Below, in pieces: positions 1-7,299 of a stretch of DNA of 10,116 nucleotides (positions within the stretch are counted from its first letter, which is position 1; each line of letters starts with the position of its first letter). The stretch lies in contig CAYNWK010000150.1 of the NCBI GenBank assembly GCA_964400875.1, positions 1-10,116 on the forward strand, read 5' to 3'. Both the position numbers and the translations under genes were made by a program. The stretch comes from CAYNWK01 sp964400875 (GTDB lineage: Bacteria; Chloroflexota; Anaerolineae; Anaerolineales; UBA4823). The notes beneath the pieces are model-generated. The model worked only from the letters and a program-made list of their open reading frames with translations, was not told the origin of the DNA and searched no databases.

Positions 1-156
1 GATCAGGAAATATATTCTGGTGAGGCTTTCAAGCCCAGGCGTTGAAGGTGCGTGATCCCCCTGGCGCACGTGTGTTTCGCTTTGCTCTATTCTATTATAA
101 GTTGCCCAATTTGCCGAGATTTACGCTCCCACACCAATTCTCCGTATTCGTAGCGG
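1..156. other. Non-coding left edge, AT-rich
   Basis: I see no convincing gene here. The stretch from about 75 to 150 is visibly more AT-rich than the genes around it. On the minus strand a perfect TATAAT hexamer lies at 99-94, but nothing like TTGACA sits 16-18 bases upstream of it. It could be the -10 box of a gene that starts beyond the left edge and reads leftward. A short inverted repeat (GTGCG at 49-53, CGCAC at 65-69) lacks a following T-run, so I do not call it a terminator. Confidence 0.35.
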
Positions 157-1032
157 CTAATTCGTTCGAGAGCCGATCCGCAGGAGTAAGCGTTCTGTAT
201 AGGTCACCCGCGCCGGGTCGAGATGGCTGCGCCCCACGACCAGGTAGGGCCGCGCGGCCCGCCGGACGTAACGCCACCAGCCTTCTTCGTTGATGGCCAC
301 CAATGCGGCCTGGTAGTATTCAAAGATATGCGTGCTGCCCATTTTGATTCCGGCGCGCAGCGCGCCGGCGGCGATCAACGCGGAAACCTCCCCGACCGGG
401 CGGTTCTCGCTCTGCGCCACTGCCTGGATGTGTTGGTAGAGCTGGGAGAGTCCGGCGGCGTTGGGCAGCCCCGCTGTGTTCCCTTTGAGCAGCTGCCAGC
501 TGCGCCGCATATCTGTCAGGTTTAGGGGCGGAATATCCACCATGTCGGCGGCCGTTCCTGAGGAGTTTTCCAGGGCGGTGAGCAGCTCGTCAACCGACTG
601 GACCTCGGCAGTGTCTCCCAACAAGCCTTGATCCTTCAATTCTTCAGCGAAGATTTTGAGATAGGCGCGCGTCCCGCCGCTCAGGTCGGAGGCCGCCGCC
701 AGCAGCCACAGGGGAGACCAACCCACCGCCAGAAAGCTGGCTAATTCGATGGCGTTGCCCACCGCTTTGCGGACTGCCAGCTCTGCGGCGGTGACCTCTT
801 CCGGGGGCATCACGTCTTGCACGTCCCCGATCAGCTCGATCGTCAGCCGCAGCAAGCGGTAGACCAGCGCCTGGTACAGGCGGGAGCGCCGCAGCCAGTC
901 CGGCAGAGCGACCTCACTGAGCTCAAAAAGCAGCCCGCCCAAACCGGCCGCCAGGGCGCGCAGCAGCCGCTCCGGCAAGGAAAGCAGGTAGCGCAGGCGC
1001 AAGTAGGGCAGGCGGGCTGGAACAGGCCTCAT
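157..1032 (-). CDS. Conserved-looking protein of unknown function, 291 aa
   Basis: I do not recognise this family. The codon use and uninterrupted length support a real gene. The N-terminal 70 residues are rich in Arg and Leu and look like amphipathic helices. Residues about 92-116 (around ELASFLAVGWSPLWLLAA) are the most hydrophobic stretch and could be one membrane or buried helix. The rest looks soluble and helical, with an aromatic/basic C-terminal part (EGWWRYVRRAARPYLVVG). No signal peptide, cysteine pair or catalytic motif is visible. A GTG at 1035 lies directly before the ATG at 1032, so the start is uncertain by one codon, and the Shine-Dalgarno match upstream is poor. The gene follows the phosphotransferase gene by 37 bases on the same strand and may be co-transcribed with it. 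A peripheral membrane protein is possible, but this is only a guess from composition. Confidence 0.75.
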   Translation of the reverse strand: MRPVPARLPYLRLRYLLSLPERLLRALAAGLGGLLFELSEVALPDWLRRSRLYQALVYRLLRLTIELIGDVQDVMPPEEVTAAELAVRKAVGNAIELASFLAVGWSPLWLLAAASDLSGGTRAYLKIFAEELKDQGLLGDTAEVQSVDELLTALENSSGTAADMVDIPPLNLTDMRRSWQLLKGNTAGLPNAAGLSQLYQHIQAVAQSENRPVGEVSALIAAGALRAGIKMGSTHIFEYYQAALVAINEEGWWRYVRRAARPYLVVGRSHLDPARVTYTERLLLRIGSRTN

Positions 1033-1069
1033 CACTTTAGCCTACGCAGAACCTGGCAAATCGTCGCAT

Positions 1070-2074
1070 TTACAGGAGGTGATCAAGGCGGTGGGCCGCC
1101 TCGACCAGCCCGTCAGGCGCAAACTGGGCTATAAACCATCGGATGGCAATCTCCTTTGCCTCAGGGGTCGTTTCCATGAAAAACACCTCTTCTGCAAAAC
1201 CACCGAAATCTTCGACCAGCCGCGCGTAACGGTAGTAAGCCATTGCCAGGGGATCAATTTCGGTTTTTCCATACCCCTGGAAGAATAGAGCCTCGAATTT
1301 CTCTTCGGTCACAAAACCTCCCACCGTCACGAACATCAGGTCTCGCTCCCGAGGCGCAAAGACCGTTTGGTCCCAATCCACGATGTACAGCTCGCCGTGA
1401 TCGCCGAGCAGCAGGTTTGCCGTGTGAATATCGGCATGGCAGAGAACGAATTCCAGCGATTTGTCTTTAAGTCTGCTTCCGAGTTGCTCAGCCCGATAGA
1501 GGATCGTCCCGATCTCGTTATAATGTTCTATCCAGAAGGTAGCCAGCTGCCTCTCGTATGGATTTGTGTAGCCTCGATCGCGCACGGCAGCGTGCAGCTG
1601 TTTAACAATGCTGGACCACTTTGGATCGGGTACGAAGGTTTCTTGAGGGATGCACTGCGACAGCTCTGCTGGAAGCTGCAGGGAATGGATCTGCTTCAAA
1701 ACGGCGCCGAAGGCGACCCACTGCCTGTCGGAGAGCCCGGTATCCCAACCGCTGGTGCCTTCGATGAAGGGAGATAACATCAAGGTGTAGCCATTTAACT
1801 TGATCCATAGTTCCTGACTGTTTGTGGGGAGCGGCGGGATCACTTGGTCGATCCCTTGCTCTTTGAGGTAATGCGGTATGAGGATGCTTCGTTCGTCGAT
1901 GGAACCTTTAATAACCTTGAGGAAATAAAAGTCCCTGTTAGCCTGGATCCGGTAAACTTTCGCATGCGCGTCATATCCTAGCGGGAGGTATTCGATCCCG
2001 GTTACAGTGAGCCCGTAGCCCTCCTGCAGACATGCAATGATCTTTTCTTCATTAATCCGTGATTTGTCAGCCAT
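1070..2074 (-). CDS. APH-family phosphotransferase, spectinomycin kinase (APH(9))-like
   Basis: A 334-residue kinase of the aminoglycoside phosphotransferase/choline kinase fold, which transfers a phosphate from ATP to a small-molecule hydroxyl. The catalytic loop CHADIHTAN (residues 212-220) supplies Asp215 and Asn220. The metal-binding motif IVDWD (231-235) supplies Asp233. Lys53 in YFLKVIKG is the likely ATP-contacting lysine. Several further blocks resemble APH(9)-Ia from Legionella as I remember it: QWVAFGAVLKQIHS, PKWSSIVKQL, APRERDLMF and YYRYARLVED. The length also matches (about 331 aa in APH(9)-Ia). The start is ATG with a G-rich run (GGGGGG) a few bases upstream. Third-position GC is lower than in the polymerase gene, which hints at a separate origin. 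The family is secure. Spectinomycin as the true substrate is not, since environmental homologues may phosphorylate other sugars or amino-sugars. Confidence 0.9.
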   Translation of the reverse strand: MADKSRINEEKIIACLQEGYGLTVTGIEYLPLGYDAHAKVYRIQANRDFYFLKVIKGSIDERSILIPHYLKEQGIDQVIPPLPTNSQELWIKLNGYTLMLSPFIEGTSGWDTGLSDRQWVAFGAVLKQIHSLQLPAELSQCIPQETFVPDPKWSSIVKQLHAAVRDRGYTNPYERQLATFWIEHYNEIGTILYRAEQLGSRLKDKSLEFVLCHADIHTANLLLGDHGELYIVDWDQTVFAPRERDLMFVTVGGFVTEEKFEALFFQGYGKTEIDPLAMAYYRYARLVEDFGGFAEEVFFMETTPEAKEIAIRWFIAQFAPDGLVEAAHRLDHLL

Positions 2075-2132
2075 CGTATTCCCCCCATTTTAACTGGATT
2101 GGTTTGCCACAGGCTATGCAGAATTCCGCCAT
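2067..2132 (-). CDS. Possible 21-residue micro-ORF with a CxxC motif
   Basis: In the 96-base gap between the permease and the phosphotransferase, an ATG at 2132 opens a 21-codon frame. It begins MAEFCIACGKPI and ends at a TGA that overlaps the phosphotransferase start by 8 bases. FCxxCGKPI resembles the first half of a zinc ribbon, but no second cysteine pair follows. No good Shine-Dalgarno sequence lies upstream. It could be a coupling leader peptide, the remnant of a zinc-ribbon protein, or chance. I list it because of the motif and the stop/start overlap; the evidence is weak. Confidence 0.15.
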   Translation of the reverse strand: MAEFCIACGKPIQLKWGEYDG

Positions 2133-2170
2133 GGCCCGGTGATCCGCCGGTAAACCCAGATGGCTTTTTC

Positions 2171-4006
2171 TTATTCCTTGAGATGGTAGGGCGCGTCGAT
2201 GATCAGGCGTTGGTAACCCAGGTTTCTGCGCCGGTAGAGCAACGCAGTTTTGATCAACCAAGCGCCTTGATTGTGTAACAGCGTTTGCCATCCGCGCGCG
2301 GGCACGATCTCCGGCAGCACGACGGCAGCTAGCTGCCCGTCGTTATGCTCCCGATCAGCGCTATCAAGGAAATCCAAAAGTGGTCCGACGATCGAACGGT
2401 ATGGGGAGGGGCGGATTTCCAGAGGGATATCCGGGAACCAGGCCTTCCATCTACCTGCGATATCTTCCCCGGAGCCGGGTTCTACTTCAATGTAGAGCGC
2501 AGTGATGTGAGAGCTGAGGGAACGAGCGTAATTGATTGCTTCGACGGTACCCCGGTGTATTCCCGAGATGGGGACGACCAACCGCAATAGGGGGACAGGC
2601 CGTAGTGAAGGAGGCAGGCCGCGCAAGCTGAGTTGGCTTGAAACGGAGCGGAAATGGGCTTGGATACGCTCGAGCACGTACACTAGCAGTATGATCAGGA
2701 GCAGCGTGATCCAAGCACCGTGAATAAATTTGGAAAATCCGATAACTAAGAGGGTGAAGCCGGTGCCCAACGCGCCGAACCCATTTAACAAGCTTTTGGG
2801 GAGCCAATTTTTTCCACGCAAGCGATACCAGTGTATGACCATCCCGCTTTGGCAGAGGGTGAATGCCAAAAAAGCGCCTACTGCAAATAATGGCACGAGT
2901 GCGTGAGATGCGCCGCCGAACGCGATCACCAGGACTGCAGTGCACAGCGCCAGAATAAGGATCCCGTTGTTGAATACCAGCCGGTCGCCCAAATTAGCCA
3001 GCTGGCGTGGTAGGTATTTGTCTTTTGCCAGGATGGATGCCAGCCGGGGAAAGCCGGAGAAGCTGGTGTTAGCTGCCACCACCAGCACCAGCAAGGTGCT
3101 GATTTGCACCAAAAAGTAAGCGGGCCCATTACCGAAGAGGCGACGGGCTAGAGCTGACAGGATGGTCTCTTCAGATCCGGAAATTACCCCAAAGTATTGG
3201 GTCAGCCCCAGGCTGCCTACAAACAAGACGCCCATCAACAGCGCCATCACCAATAAGGTTCTCCCCGCATTTTTTGATTCTGGCGGGCGAAATGCGGGAA
3301 CGCCATTGCTGATCGCTTCGATGCCGGTCATCGCAGTGCTTCCGGAGGAAAAAGCGCGCATCAGCAGAAGAAGAGCCAGCGGCTCAACAGCCGCAGGCGC
3401 TGAGGCGAAAGAGCCGGGGCCTTCCAACCGAGCCCGCCATAATCCCACGCCCAGCATGCCTAGATAGGTGAAAATGAACAGGTAAACTGGTACAGCCATA
3501 ACTGTGCCCGCCTCTTGTGCCCCGCGTAGATTGATCCAGGTGATCACGCCAAGCAAAGCTAAAGCGAGCACTATCCGGTAATTCCAAAGGTTGGGAAAAG
3601 CTGAGGCGATCGCTTCGACGCCAGCGGTCAGGCTCACTGCGGCGGTGAGCACGTAGTCGATCATTAACGCAGCGGCTGCTACCAGGCCGGGTAATACGCC
3701 CAGGTTCTCGCGCGCCACCGCGTAAGAACCTCCTCCGGAAGGATAAGCATCGATTGTCTGGTAGTAAGAGAAGGCTACTAGAACGAGTAACAGCGTGATG
3801 CCGAGGCCGATCGGAAATGACCGTGTCAACCCCACCCCGCCTGCCGCTACGAGCACGAGGAAGATCTCTTGGTTGGCATAAGCGATGGAAGAGATCGCCG
3901 CGGGAGAAAACGCCGCAAGGGCTTGAATTTTATTCAGCCTCTTATGAGCTAACTCCTGAGTGGGCAGTGGCGAACCGAAGAAACGGATTCTTATTTTGTT
4001 CAACAT
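2171..4006 (-). CDS. kimA: KimA-like APC-superfamily permease (potassium importer family)
   Basis: A 611-residue transporter of the inner membrane with an APC core of about 12 helices (residues 25-445) and a cytosolic universal-stress-like domain (about 466-611). It matches Bacillus subtilis KimA (formerly YdaO, 607 aa), a proton-coupled potassium importer controlled by c-di-AMP, along its length. Shared blocks include AYPSGGGSY, RENLGVLPGL, LMIDYVLTAAVS, LRAFSSGS-like AFSSGSTAMTGIEAIS, ANTSFSGFP and the C-terminal YHLKE. The N-terminus aligns residue for residue with KimA, which supports this ATG even though the ribosome site is weak. Asp117, Tyr118, Thr121, Ser125, Tyr43, Thr227 and Glu230 fit KimA ion-site residues. 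The KimA Asp36 position is Ala36 (FSPAAISSIAY), and KimA Tyr377 corresponds to Phe374. Transport of K+ is therefore likely by family, but another ion or an amino acid is possible. No c-di-AMP riboswitch is visible upstream. Confidence 0.88.
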   Translation of the reverse strand: MLNKIRIRFFGSPLPTQELAHKRLNKIQALAAFSPAAISSIAYANQEIFLVLVAAGGVGLTRSFPIGLGITLLLVLVAFSYYQTIDAYPSGGGSYAVARENLGVLPGLVAAAALMIDYVLTAAVSLTAGVEAIASAFPNLWNYRIVLALALLGVITWINLRGAQEAGTVMAVPVYLFIFTYLGMLGVGLWRARLEGPGSFASAPAAVEPLALLLLMRAFSSGSTAMTGIEAISNGVPAFRPPESKNAGRTLLVMALLMGVLFVGSLGLTQYFGVISGSEETILSALARRLFGNGPAYFLVQISTLLVLVVAANTSFSGFPRLASILAKDKYLPRQLANLGDRLVFNNGILILALCTAVLVIAFGGASHALVPLFAVGAFLAFTLCQSGMVIHWYRLRGKNWLPKSLLNGFGALGTGFTLLVIGFSKFIHGAWITLLLIILLVYVLERIQAHFRSVSSQLSLRGLPPSLRPVPLLRLVVPISGIHRGTVEAINYARSLSSHITALYIEVEPGSGEDIAGRWKAWFPDIPLEIRPSPYRSIVGPLLDFLDSADREHNDGQLAAVVLPEIVPARGWQTLLHNQGAWLIKTALLYRRRNLGYQRLIIDAPYHLKE

Positions 4007-4124
4007 GGGCGGCGGTTATTCACGATTGCAAATCCCATTTCAACCGTTGGTCAGGCATGCGCAACGCTGCGATTCTATCACCACCAGGAATTTGCTGCGA
4101 GTAGTTTTTGACAGCGTGTTGAGG

Positions 4125-4153
4125 TGGACGAAACCTGCATCGTTCTATACAAT
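4125..4153 (+). promoter_or_regulatory. Sigma-70-like promoter for the polymerase operon
   Basis: TGGACG at 4125-4130 (four of six matches to TTGACA) and TACAAT at 4148-4153 (five of six to TATAAT) are separated by 17 bases. Transcription would start near 4160, leaving a leader of only about 17 bases with at most a weak GGA ribosome site. A short dyad, ACGA (4128-4131) and TCGT (4140-4143), overlaps the spacer. It could be an operator, though four-base arms occur easily by chance. I see no match to the Bacillus-type LexA box. On the minus strand the only hint of a promoter for the permease is TAGAAT at 4077-4072, with no good -35. Confidence 0.45.
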
Positions 4154-4176
4154 AGGCTTATTCCTGGATTCCACTA

Positions 4177-7100
4177 ATGACCGTTCACCTGCACACCCAC
4201 TCCCATTACTCCTTCCTGGAAGGCCTGGCCTCTCCCGCCGAGCTGGCGCAGGCCGCCGCCCGGAACGGCATGCCTGCGCTGGCGCTGACCGATCATTTGT
4301 GGCTGACCGGCGCGGTGGAGTTCTACGAAGCCTGCCAGGAAGCCGGCGTGCAGCCGATTTTGGGATTGGAACTGGACCTCGCTGTGCCTGCCGACCAGGT
4401 CGGTTACCTGTCCGCGGAGTCCCCGCGCGCCGCGCCTCTGGTTCTGCTGGCGATGGATTTGAGCGGCTGGGGCAGCCTGTGCCGCCTGAGCAGCGCCGTG
4501 CTCAGCGACCCTGATGCGGACCTGTCCCGGGGTCTGGCGTTTGAACGCCTGGTAGAGGAGACCGGTGGGTTGCTCTGCCTGACGGGCGGGGCGCGCTCAC
4601 TGGTGGACCGCCTGGTGGAGGCCCGGCAAAACCGCGCCGCCGAACGCTGGTTGATGGGCTTGAAGGAGCTCTTCCCGGATCGCCTGTACCTGGAATTGCA
4701 AACCCGGCCGGAGGGTTCCGGTGAGCTGCTTCGGGTGTTGGAACAATTGGGACGGCGGTTGGAAATACCCCGGCTGGCGGCGCACAATCTTTATTACCTG
4801 ACCGATGACCAGCAAGAGGCGGCCCGCCTGGCTGCCGCCATCCGCCTGAACTGCCCGGTCGATCGGCTGGAGGCGAGCGATCTACCTCCGGCGGGGGCGC
4901 ATTTCCTCAGCCAGGAGGAGCTCGAAGGGCGTTTCGCCGACTATCCTGGCGCGCTTGCTGCTACCGACGAAGTAGCCGGGCGCTGCCATACCCGGCTGCC
5001 CCTGGGCGTGCCGCGTTTCCCGGACCTGCCGCTGCCCGAGGGCCGGACCGCTCAGGACGAGCTGCGCCAGCGTGCGCTGGAAAATGCACAGAAACTCTAC
5101 GGGGTCATCACGCCGCCGATTCAAGCCCGCCTGGATCATGAGCTGGAGGTCATCGAGCGCAGCGGCTACACCGCGCTGTTCCTCATCATGCAGCAGATCT
5201 TGGAATTCGCCAGGAAAGAAGGCATCCCTTTCTCATCACGCGGTTCGGCGGCCTCCTCATTGGTAGCTCACTGCCTGGGAATCACCTACCCCGATCCGCT
5301 CAGGCTGAACCTGTATTTCGAGCGCTTTCTCAACCCGGCGCGGGCCACCCCGCCGGACATCGACACGGACCTGTGCTCGCGCCGCCGGGATGAGGTGATC
5401 CACTACGTCTACGAAACGTTTGGCGCCGAGCGAGTCGCCATGGTCAGCACGATCAACCGCTTTCGACGGCGCTCAGCCTTGCGCGAGACGGCCAAGGCGT
5501 ACGGGCTGGCCCCGGCGCAGATCAACCGGCTGGTCTCGGGTTTGCCGTACCGCGGTTGGGGTCCGTCGGGGCGCCGCTCCGCGGGGGAAGCCGGTCCTTA
5601 CGAGCAGCTGTCCCAGGAGCATCCCGACCCGCTGCACCAGGCGATCTTCCGCCAGGCCGCCGCCTTGATCGGGCAGCCCCGCCACCTGTCCATCCATCCC
5701 GGCGGCGTGGTCATCTCTCCCGGCCCGCTGACCGATTTAACCCCCCTGCAGCTGGCCTCCAAAGGCGTGGTCATCACCCAGTTTGACCTGGAATCCATCG
5801 AACGGCTGGGCCTGGTCAAGATCGACTTGCTCGGCATACGCGGGTTGTCCGTGCTCGGCGACGTAGCCCAGGCGCTGCACGAGGCCGAACCACAGCGGTA
5901 TGCCAAACCCCTCCAGGCCCTCGAGGAGATCCCGGCCAATGATCCGCTGACTGCCGAGCTGGTGCGGGACGGGAATACCATCGGCTGCTTCCAGATCGAA
6001 AGCCCCGGGATGCGCGCCACGCTGCGCGAGATCCAGGCGCGCAGCGAGGAGGACCTGATGGTCGCCCTGGCGCTCTACCGGCCCGGCCCGCTGACTGGAG
6101 GGTTGAAGGACGCCTTCGTGCGCCGCCACCGCGGCGAAGAGCCGGTCAGCCACCTGCACCCCGCGCTGGCGCCGCTCCTGGAGGACACCCACGGCGTGAT
6201 CCTCTATCAAGAACAGGTGCTGCGCATCGCCCACGAGCTGGCCGGGCTCAGCCTGGCGGACGCCGACCTGCTGCGCCGGGCCATGTCGCACTTCGACCCG
6301 GGAGAGCAGATGCGCACCCTTCAAGAACGCTTCGTCTCCGGCGCGGCGGCGCGCGGCGGCTTGCCGGAAGCGGTCGCCGAACGGGTGTGGGAGCTGATGG
6401 CCGCCTTCGCCGGCTACGGCTTTCCCAAGGCGCACGCCGCCTCCTACGCCCAGGTGGCCTGGCGGGCGGCCTGGTGCAAGGCTCACCACCCGGCGCTGTT
6501 CATGGCCGCGGTGCTGGCGAATTGGGGCGGTTTTTACGGTCAGCGCGCTTACCTGACCGAAGCCCGGCGCATGGGATTGACCCTCCAGCCGCCGCACGTC
6601 AACCACGCTCAACGGGAGTTCAGCCTGTCTTACCGGGATGGGGAACCGGTCCTGTTCATGGGCCTCAACCAGGTGCGGGAGCTTACCCGACGGACGCAAA
6701 AACGCATCCTGCGCCAGCGCCCCTTCAGCAGCCTGATCGATTTCCTGGCCCGGGTTGACCCCCAGCCGGCGGAGGCCGAGAACCTGGCCCGGGCAGGCGC
6801 GCTTGCGGGTATGGGCTCGATCCCGGTGCTGCTGCGCCAGATCAGGCTGGGCGGCTGGCGCGGGGGGCAGCTTTCCCTGTTCTCGTTGGACAACAGCGAG
6901 GCGGAGGAGTGGAGTTTAGAGGAGCGAGTCGCGGCCCAGGAGGCCGTGCTCGGGGTCGGAGTGGATGCGCACATTTTGGAGCTGCATGCCGCCAAGATCG
7001 AGGCCGCTGGGGCGCTGACCACCCTGGACGCTGCCTCACAGGTGGGCCAGCGCGCGCGCGTCGCCGGGGTCAAGCAGACCTGGCATCGTTGGGGCGCCGG

Positions 7101-7299
7101 GCGCGGGAATTTCGAGACCTATATGTGGTTGGAAGACCTGGATGGCATGCTCGAGGTCGTCATCCCGGCGGAGATATACCGGCGGAACAAAGCTCTGCTG
7201 GGAGGACGCGGGCCGTACCTGCTTGAAGGGGTGATCGAGCGCGATCCCTCCAGCGGTGAACCGCTGTTGCGGGCGGAGCGGGTTTGGGGGTTGAGATGA
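4177..7299 (+). CDS. dnaE: DNA polymerase III alpha-family protein, short DnaE2-like form
   Basis: A 1040-residue C-family DNA polymerase. It has an N-terminal PHP domain (HTHSHYSFLEG at 6-16, LTDH at 37-40), a palm with SSRGSAASS (353-361), and catalytic aspartates at 396 and 398 in PPDIDTDLC and at 550 in LVKIDLLG. The fingers/little-finger block GYGFPKAHAASYA spans 747-758. The sequence QLSLF at 898-902 matches the beta-clamp binding consensus, and a C-terminal OB fold covers about 958-1036. By eye, several PHP metal ligands are absent: Pro87, Gly138, Asn204 and Tyr206 stand where His, Cys, Asp and His are usual, so the proofreading activity is probably lost. The short length without a tau-binding tail resembles error-prone DnaE2, but the usual partners imuA and imuB are not adjacent. 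The ATG is the only start after an in-frame TAG at 4153. The family is certain; an error-prone role is inferred. Confidence 0.93.
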   Translation: MTVHLHTHSHYSFLEGLASPAELAQAAARNGMPALALTDHLWLTGAVEFYEACQEAGVQPILGLELDLAVPADQVGYLSAESPRAAPLVLLAMDLSGWGSLCRLSSAVLSDPDADLSRGLAFERLVEETGGLLCLTGGARSLVDRLVEARQNRAAERWLMGLKELFPDRLYLELQTRPEGSGELLRVLEQLGRRLEIPRLAAHNLYYLTDDQQEAARLAAAIRLNCPVDRLEASDLPPAGAHFLSQEELEGRFADYPGALAATDEVAGRCHTRLPLGVPRFPDLPLPEGRTAQDELRQRALENAQKLYGVITPPIQARLDHELEVIERSGYTALFLIMQQILEFARKEGIPFSSRGSAASSLVAHCLGITYPDPLRLNLYFERFLNPARATPPDIDTDLCSRRRDEVIHYVYETFGAERVAMVSTINRFRRRSALRETAKAYGLAPAQINRLVSGLPYRGWGPSGRRSAGEAGPYEQLSQEHPDPLHQAIFRQAAALIGQPRHLSIHPGGVVISPGPLTDLTPLQLASKGVVITQFDLESIERLGLVKIDLLGIRGLSVLGDVAQALHEAEPQRYAKPLQALEEIPANDPLTAELVRDGNTIGCFQIESPGMRATLREIQARSEEDLMVALALYRPGPLTGGLKDAFVRRHRGEEPVSHLHPALAPLLEDTHGVILYQEQVLRIAHELAGLSLADADLLRRAMSHFDPGEQMRTLQERFVSGAAARGGLPEAVAERVWELMAAFAGYGFPKAHAASYAQVAWRAAWCKAHHPALFMAAVLANWGGFYGQRAYLTEARRMGLTLQPPHVNHAQREFSLSYRDGEPVLFMGLNQVRELTRRTQKRILRQRPFSSLIDFLARVDPQPAEAENLARAGALAGMGSIPVLLRQIRLGGWRGGQLSLFSLDNSEAEEWSLEERVAAQEAVLGVGVDAHILELHAAKIEAAGALTTLDAASQVGQRARVAGVKQTWHRWGAGRGNFETYMWLEDLDGMLEVVIPAEIYRRNKALLGGRGPYLLEGVIERDPSSGEPLLRAERVWGLR

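Noticed and set aside
1074..1084. AGGAGGTGATC on the plus strand, a perfect extended Shine-Dalgarno sequence (its complement resembles the 3' end of 16S rRNA)
   Set aside because: It lies inside the last codons of the phosphotransferase gene (Asp-His-Leu-Leu). The plus-strand frame after it (from 1079) has no gene-like composition and runs antisense to a real gene. No other rRNA sequence is nearby.
4108..4113. Perfect TTGACA as a -35 box
   Set aside because: At the normal 16-18 base spacing the sequence is AAACCT or similar, not a -10. The good -10 (TACAAT at 4148) is 34 bases away and pairs better with TGGACG at 4125.
4007..4176. Possible c-di-AMP (ydaO-type) riboswitch upstream of the KimA-like gene
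   Set aside because: I looked because Bacillus kimA has one. The 170 bases lack the conserved blocks and long pairing regions, and the region is also shared with the divergent promoter.
5737..6699. A 320-codon open frame antisense to the polymerase
   Set aside because: Long antisense frames are common in GC-rich genes. The translation lacks any domain, and the polymerase reading is unmistakable.
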